From: Verrucomicrobiota bacterium
GTDB lineage: Bacteria > Verrucomicrobiota > Verrucomicrobiia > Opitutales > Opitutaceae
NCBI GenBank assembly: GCA_023446735.1
Contig: JAEXPQ010000258.1
Span: forward strand, 1 to 8,990
DNA length: 8,990 bases
Direction of reading: 5' to 3'
Under the pieces are notes generated by a model. The model was not told the DNA's origin. It worked only from the letters and a program-made list of their open reading frames with translations, and did not search any database. The position numbers and the translations under genes were made by a program. Positions 4,306 to 8,990 of this stretch are shown here, piece by piece (the first letter of the stretch is position 1; each line of letters opens with the position of its first letter).

Positions 4306-7300
4306 TCAGGGCACTTCCACCGCCAGGCGCATGAAGTAGCGTGGCAGCGCCGCGGCGGAATCGGGCCGACCGACCACATCCACCACCCGACCGTTGACCG
4401 CAGCGCCGACCGCCACCTGCGCCGGGCCGGCGGCCAGCCATTGCCACGCCGCTGCACCTTCCTTGCGCGCCAGCGTGGTCCACGCCCCCGCGGCCAGATC
4501 CGCCGTGCCCTGCACGACGAACGTCACATCCGCCGAAGCCGGGGCCGGCAAGTCCAGCCGCAGGCCGAATCGCCCGGTCGCCATCGTGCTCTGCGGCAAC
4601 GCCGCCGAGCCGTCCGCCCCGACTCCGACCAGAGGATCGCGCCCAAGGGCATACTCGAGCCGGTTCGACAGGCCATCGCCGTCCGGATCGCGGTCCGGCA
4701 AAGCCTCGAGCCCGCCCGCCGGGAACTGCGCGGCCTGCCAAGCCGCCCAGCCCGCCACCGAAGACACCACCCCGCTCTGCCAGATCGCGCCACCGTCGCC
4801 CACCGTGATGAATGAGTCCCGGAAATAGGCGGCAGCGTTGCGGCGCACCGCCGTCGGGGCCGGGAAGGAGAACCACGTGGCTCCGTCCAGCGACAACACA
4901 TCGACGGCCGCATTGCTGGCTTCGAGGTCCACCCCGGCGGTGAAGTAAACTCCGCCGCCGGCCGCGAGCGCCGGCAGTCGCTCGGACTTGGCCCGGCCGG
5001 GCGTGAACGTCGTGCCGGTATCGGTCGACACCCGGAGCCGCGAATACCAGCCGCTCGCCACGAAGCGGTCCCGCAGCCAGGCCACCCGCTCGAAATACTG
5101 CCAGTCCGCGAGACCCGCGCCGGTCGACCGGTTGACCCAGTTCTGGCCGTTCCCCGACGTGAAAACCTTCGCCGCACCCGAGCCCGATCCGAGGAGCACG
5201 AACGTCCCCCCGCCCCACGCCACCCCTCCGACGGTGGTGGCGCCGAGGTCCGGGACGGCCTGCGGAGTCCACGTAACGGTATCCGCGGAGCGCAGCACGG
5301 AGCCGTTGATTCCCGCCGCCACCGCGACCGCGCCCGACGAGGCCACCGCCAACAGGTCGGTGCCGTTCGTACCAGCTTTGTAGCGCCGTACCCACGTCAC
5401 CCCATCGCCCGACGTATAGAGCACACCGACCCACGCCGGGATGTCCCAGTCGTAGTCCTTGCCGACGGCGATGAACCGCGCACCGTCCCACGTCACGCCC
5501 TGCAGGTAGAGGTTCCCGCCCCAGTCGGGCCGGCTCCGCTCAGTCCAAACCGCGCCATCGGAGGAGGTCACCACCGTGCCGTTGTCGCCGACCGCGACGA
5601 TCAGGGAGGCGTTCGCCGCCACGGCATTGAGGTTGGCCGTAACGCCGCTCGTACGCTGCACCCACGTCCGCACCGGGTCGGTCAACGTCACGGAGCCGGT
5701 CACGGTCGCCAGACCGCCGCGGCCGTCGGTGACACGCAACGTCAAGCCGTAGGTGCCGCCGAAGGAGAAGACCGGTGCGATCTCGCGGCCTTCGGACATC
5801 GGTGTCTCCGCTCCGAAATCCCACACATAGGTGAGCGCATCGCCATCCGCATCGGTGGCGGAGGCGGCGAAATACGCCGGTTGCCGCACCGCGCTCCCGC
5901 TCGGGATCGTGCCAATCGCCGCCACCGGTACTCGGTTGCCCGGGAAGAACGTGGCCGAGGCGTGCACCGCGGCGGTATTCGCCACCGCAACGAAACGGCC
6001 GGCACCGAAGGCGAGGCCGTTGGCGTTCGCCGCGGCCGCCTGGCCCGCGACGCGCGACCAAGTGCGGCCGTCGGTCGAGACGAGCAGCGCCCGAGGTGTC
6101 CCGCTCTCGCTCATCGCCGCGCCGGTGAGCACCAGGGTGCCGTCCGGCGCCGCTGCCATCTGGTAGGTCGACCACGCGGTCGTGCCTGGCAGCGCGGCGG
6201 GCTGCCAGGTCGCACCGTGGTCGGTGGAGTAAAGCAGCCCGGCATACCAGCCCAGCGCATACACGGTGCCCTCGTGCGCAAACAGGCCGAAGACGTCCGA
6301 ATCGAGGGCCTCGCGCCGTGTCCAAACCGCGCCGTCGGGCGAGGTCCACAACCGGCGCGGCCAACCGGCGCCGGGATCGACCGCCGCTGCCACCCAGCCG
6401 GCGCCGTCCCAGACCAGATGCCGGAAATCGGGCAAATCGGCCACGGTCGCCGCCGTCCACGTCGCCCCGTCCGCCGAGCGCAGCGCGGTGCCGTCGTCGC
6501 CGACAGCCACATACTGGCCACCGCCGAAGGCGACTGCCCGCAGCTGCGGCGTTCCGGCCGGGAACGTCGCCGGTTGCCATCTCCTTCCATCCTTCGAATA
6601 CGCCAACTGGCCGGCAGCGGCGCCGGTCCGCTTCCCCGCCAGCACGAAGCCGGCGGGACCGTGCGCCAAGACGGGCTGCCGCTCGAAATCGGGCACGCTG
6701 CCAGCAGCTGTCCATGCCGCGCCGTCCCAGCTCAGGTACAGCCGGCCCCAGTAGTCCGCCGCCACGAAGCGGCCGGCGCCCGCGACGAGCGCGAGCAGGT
6801 CGTCGGCTCCGGAGACGGCGGCCGTCGACCACGTGTCGAGCGGGTCCGTCACGACCACCTGCCGGCTTGCGGTCGCCGCCCCGCCCTTCATGTCACTGGC
6901 AGTGACCACCAGCGTGTAGGTGCCGCCAACCGTCCAGGAACGGACGAGGGCCGGGGCGTTCGCCCCCATGGTACCGTCCGCTCCGTTCCACCAATAGGAA
7001 AGCGTGTCGCCATCGGCATCGGTGGCGGTCGCCGCATAGGCCGCGGCGGTGCGGGCCGCGACGGTCGCCGGACCGGTCGGGGCGCCGCAGACCGGGGCGC
7101 GATTGCCCGGAAAGGCCCCGAGGTTCACCTGCACGTCGAGATACCGTTCGGCACCCGTCCCGCCCGCCGCCACCGGGGTGATATGGACCGCCGCGGCGGG
7201 ATCCGAGTAGGTGCGACCGAGCACGAGGCTCGCATCGAGGGCGCCCTCCAGCGAGCCGGGCGTGGTGTCGAGCAGCCAACTACGATCGCTGGCCGGGCGC

Positions 7301-8990
7301 TGCCAGAGCAGGCACGCGCCGTTCACCAACGCCGGACGTTCGGCGTAGGCCGGCCGGTAACCGATCCAATAGTATTCCTGGGCTCCGGCGGCCGCCGACT
7401 TCGTCACTCGCAGGCCGCGGAGCGCACCGGTCGTGCCCGCATCGTCGATGCGGAAGATCCGGTAGCGTCCGCTCCCAGCGACGGTGGCGTCGACCCATTG
7501 CGTGGCGTCCAGCCAGTTGAGGCGCGCCTTGCCTTGCGGGTGGAAGTGGCCGCGGTCGGCGGGGCCCGAACCCATCACGTCGAACGGATCGCCATACTCG
7601 ACACTCTCCCCGGTACCGGTCACTGAACCGTCGGTCGTGCGCCAGAAGCTCGCGTGCCCAAGCCCGTAGTTGTGCCCAAGCTCGTGCACGTACAGCCCCG
7701 GGTAGTTGGCCGCCTGCACCCACAGGTCGGCGCCACCCACGGAGGCGAGACCGGCGTACTGGATGCCGCCGGCGCGCAGCGAGATCGCACCGAAGAACAC
7801 CCCCACGATGTCGTAGTCGCCCAACCCTCCTCCGCCCCCCGTGCCGTTGGCGTCGGCCGGCCCGATGTCGATGGCGGCGTCGGCGCCGCTGCGGGCGGTG
7901 CGGAAGGTGTTGCGCGCATCGCGGAGCAAGTCGGCGTTGCGACCGCTGAACGAGCCCGAATCGAAGTCCGGATTGCTCCGGTCGGCATAATAGGCGGCGC
8001 TCTGCGGCAGACGGTAGACCGCGGCGCTCACCGCGCCGTCGATCCACGTCTTGTTGTACGACATGGCGCGGATCGCTTCCGACGTGGAACCGTTCACCAC
8101 GTCGGTGGCGGCGGCCTGCGTCACCGGCTCGCCCGGAGTGTCCGCGAAGTCGACACGGATCAGGAACACCCGCTTGCGCGACTCGGTCCACTGGCTGGCG
8201 AGCTCGTCCGCGAGGGTCTCGGCCCCGGCCAGGTCGAAACCCGCCGAGGGGTCGCCCAGCCCGGTCGAAGCGAACAGCAGGCTGGAGCCGTTGGTCGGCC
8301 CGGGCCGGTCGTCCAGCGCGGCGAGCCCGGCCTCGAGGTGCTGCAGTTCGGCGCGGTCCGCAAACGCATAGAGGCGCCCGCCGGCCACCGCGCGCAGGCC
8401 CGCTCCCGCCAGCGGCTGCCCGGTGGCGAAGCTGCGCGATAGATCCGCCTGCCCGGCCGGAAACAGCGCGGCGGCGACCGCGATCTCCTCCGCCGCGAGC
8501 TCGCGGAACACCGTATCGGCCAACGCGGTCTCGCCCTCCTGCAGGATGCCGTACACGGGGACCTGCCGCTTGGAGAGCAACGCGGCACGGCGGCCATACC
8601 CGAACGCCGCGGCGCTCGTCCCGTCCGGCAGAAACAAGGTCGATCGGGCAACGGACCGCCCGCCGCCCGCGGCCCGTTCTCCGGTGCAGTCCGGCCAGCG
8701 GACATGGTCCGCCCGGACGCTGTACGGGCGCTCGACCCGGGCCCGCAGCGCCTCCGGCAGTGCGAGGTACTCGTCGAAGCGGAGCGCTTCCGCGAGCGCG
8801 CGGCGCGGATCGTGCCGGATCAGCCATTGCATCCGCACCCGGCGCCGCTCGATCAACTCCGCCGCGGCCCGCACGAGCGCGGCGTGGTCCAGCCCCGGCG
8901 CCGATGCCACCGCCGCGCGGTATTCGGCAATCCATTGCCGTAGTGCGACGGTCACGTTTTCGTCCTCCGAAGGCGCGGCGAGCGCGGCGG
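4306..8990 (-). CDS. Secreted M11/M6-like metalloprotease with duplicated PKD and beta-propeller modules, N-terminus probably cut by window edge
   Basis: A likely extracellular zinc endopeptidase. Residues are numbered from GTG 8955, giving 1549. A prodomain-like region spans 1-255. The catalytic domain (about 260-480) carries HELGHNYGLGH at 424-434 (zinc ligands His424, His428, His434; base Glu425) and a Met-turn YGDPFDVMG around Met461, as in gametolysin-type M11 peptidases. A beta-rich linker runs to about 615. PKD-like domains at 618-705 and 1007-1094 (ATDADGD in both) each precede a propeller-like region with six Asp-box motifs of type SxDGxxW (first at 741, 786, 826, 871, 909, 959; second at 1130, 1181, 1222, 1266, 1309, 1354). 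A calcium motif DPDGDGLSN lies at 1423-1431, then a C-terminal sandwich ending YFMRLAVEVP. The frame is open to the right edge and reads AALAAPSEDEN before the GTG, like the end of a signal peptide, so I call the 5' end partial. GTG 8955 with GGAGG 8 nt upstream is the alternative. Its substrate is unknown. Confidence 0.88.
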   Translation of the reverse strand, partial: AALAAPSEDENVTVALRQWIAEYRAAVASAPGLDHAALVRAAAELIERRRVRMQWLIRHDPRRALAEALRFDEYLALPEALRARVERPYSVRADHVRWPDCTGERAAGGGRSVARSTLFLPDGTSAAAFGYGRRAALLSKRQVPVYGILQEGETALADTVFRELAAEEIAVAAALFPAGQADLSRSFATGQPLAGAGLRAVAGGRLYAFADRAELQHLEAGLAALDDRPGPTNGSSLLFASTGLGDPSAGFDLAGAETLADELASQWTESRKRVFLIRVDFADTPGEPVTQAAATDVVNGSTSEAIRAMSYNKTWIDGAVSAAVYRLPQSAAYYADRSNPDFDSGSFSGRNADLLRDARNTFRTARSGADAAIDIGPADANGTGGGGGLGDYDIVGVFFGAISLRAGGIQYAGLASVGGADLWVQAANYPGLYVHELGHNYGLGHASFWRTTDGSVTGTGESVEYGDPFDVMGSGPADRGHFHPQGKARLNWLDATQWVDATVAGSGRYRIFRIDDAGTTGALRGLRVTKSAAAGAQEYYWIGYRPAYAERPALVNGACLLWQRPASDRSWLLDTTPGSLEGALDASLVLGRTYSDPAAAVHITPVAAGGTGAERYLDVQVNLGAFPGNRAPVCGAPTGPATVAARTAAAYAATATDADGDTLSYWWNGADGTMGANAPALVRSWTVGGTYTLVVTASDMKGGAATASRQVVVTDPLDTWSTAAVSGADDLLALVAGAGRFVAADYWGRLYLSWDGAAWTAAGSVPDFERQPVLAHGPAGFVLAGKRTGAAAGQLAYSKDGRRWQPATFPAGTPQLRAVAFGGGQYVAVGDDGTALRSADGATWTAATVADLPDFRHLVWDGAGWVAAAVDPGAGWPRRLWTSPDGAVWTRREALDSDVFGLFAHEGTVYALGWYAGLLYSTDHGATWQPAALPGTTAWSTYQMAAAPDGTLVLTGAAMSESGTPRALLVSTDGRTWSRVAGQAAAANANGLAFGAGRFVAVANTAAVHASATFFPGNRVPVAAIGTIPSGSAVRQPAYFAASATDADGDALTYVWDFGAETPMSEGREIAPVFSFGGTYGLTLRVTDGRGGLATVTGSVTLTDPVRTWVQRTSGVTANLNAVAANASLIVAVGDNGTVVTSSDGAVWTERSRPDWGGNLYLQGVTWDGARFIAVGKDYDWDIPAWVGVLYTSGDGVTWVRRYKAGTNGTDLLAVASSGAVAVAAGINGSVLRSADTVTWTPQAVPDLGATTVGGVAWGGGTFVLLGSGSGAAKVFTSGNGQNWVNRSTGAGLADWQYFERVAWLRDRFVASGWYSRLRVSTDTGTTFTPGRAKSERLPALAAGGGVYFTAGVDLEASNAAVDVLSLDGATWFSFPAPTAVRRNAAAYFRDSFITVGDGGAIWQSGVVSSVAGWAAWQAAQFPAGGLEALPDRDPDGDGLSNRLEYALGRDPLVGVGADGSAALPQSTMATGRFGLRLDLPAPASADVTFVVQGTADLAAGAWTTLARKEGAAAWQWLAAGPAQVAVGAAVNGRVVDVVGRPDSAAALPRYFMRLAVEVP

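Noticed and set aside
3206..5491. 761-codon minus-strand open frame spanning the DTW gene and part of the protease
   Set aside because: Arg/Gly-rich translation without recognisable motifs. It overlaps two genes with clear domain evidence on the same strand in other frames.
5881..7626. 581-codon plus-strand open frame opposite the protease
   Set aside because: It is an antisense shadow in high-GC DNA with low-complexity Arg/Gly/Ala composition. The opposite strand carries PKD and Asp-box motifs.
7280..8935. 551-codon minus-strand frame overlapping the protease catalytic region
   Set aside because: Arg-rich out-of-frame translation. The HELGHNYGLGH motif and Met-turn lie in the longer frame.

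Overview
The window is GC-rich chromosomal DNA with five protein-coding genes. The best guess for its source is a verrucomicrobium of the Opitutales/Opitutaceae type. The main support is the large secreted protein: an HExxHxxGxxH metalloprotease with PKD domains, Asp-box propellers, a DPDGDGLSN calcium motif and a short C-terminal sandwich ending in a YFMRL-type tail. Intergenic simple-sequence arrays in very GC-rich DNA fit the same guess. The taxonomy is inferred from style; no marker gene is present.

Layout, left to right: (1) 1-617, minus strand, the N-terminal 205 residues of a SpoU/TrmH-family RNA methyltransferase cut by the left edge. (2) 618-930, a spacer with a 131-bp MITE-like inverted-repeat element and a 14-bp-period tandem array. 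(3) 931-1533, minus, a YqaB-like HAD phosphatase. (4) 1534-2067, a 534-bp divergent spacer packed with low-complexity structure: two hexamer arrays in inverted orientation, a telomere-like heptamer array between them, a terminator-like hairpin and a 44-bp near-perfect palindrome. (5) 2068-3306, plus, a NupG-like MFS transporter. (6) 3307-3444, a short convergent spacer. (7) 3445-4215, minus, a DTW-domain protein, probably a tRNA-uridine aminocarboxypropyltransferase. (8) 4216-4305, a spacer with two strong hairpins. (9) 4306-8990, minus, a metalloprotease of more than 1560 residues, probably cut at its N-terminus by the right edge, with a duplicated PKD plus beta-propeller module.

The genes do not form an obvious pathway. 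The methyltransferase and DTW protein are RNA-modification housekeeping enzymes, the HAD protein and MFS carrier are small-molecule metabolism and transport, and the protease acts outside the cytoplasm. The methyltransferase and HAD genes are co-directional but separated by a repeat-rich 313-bp gap, so co-transcription is doubtful. No tRNA, rRNA, CRISPR array, transposase or phage gene was seen. The most interesting material is the non-coding repeat structure and the modular, internally duplicated protease. I see no clear evidence of a new multi-gene system.
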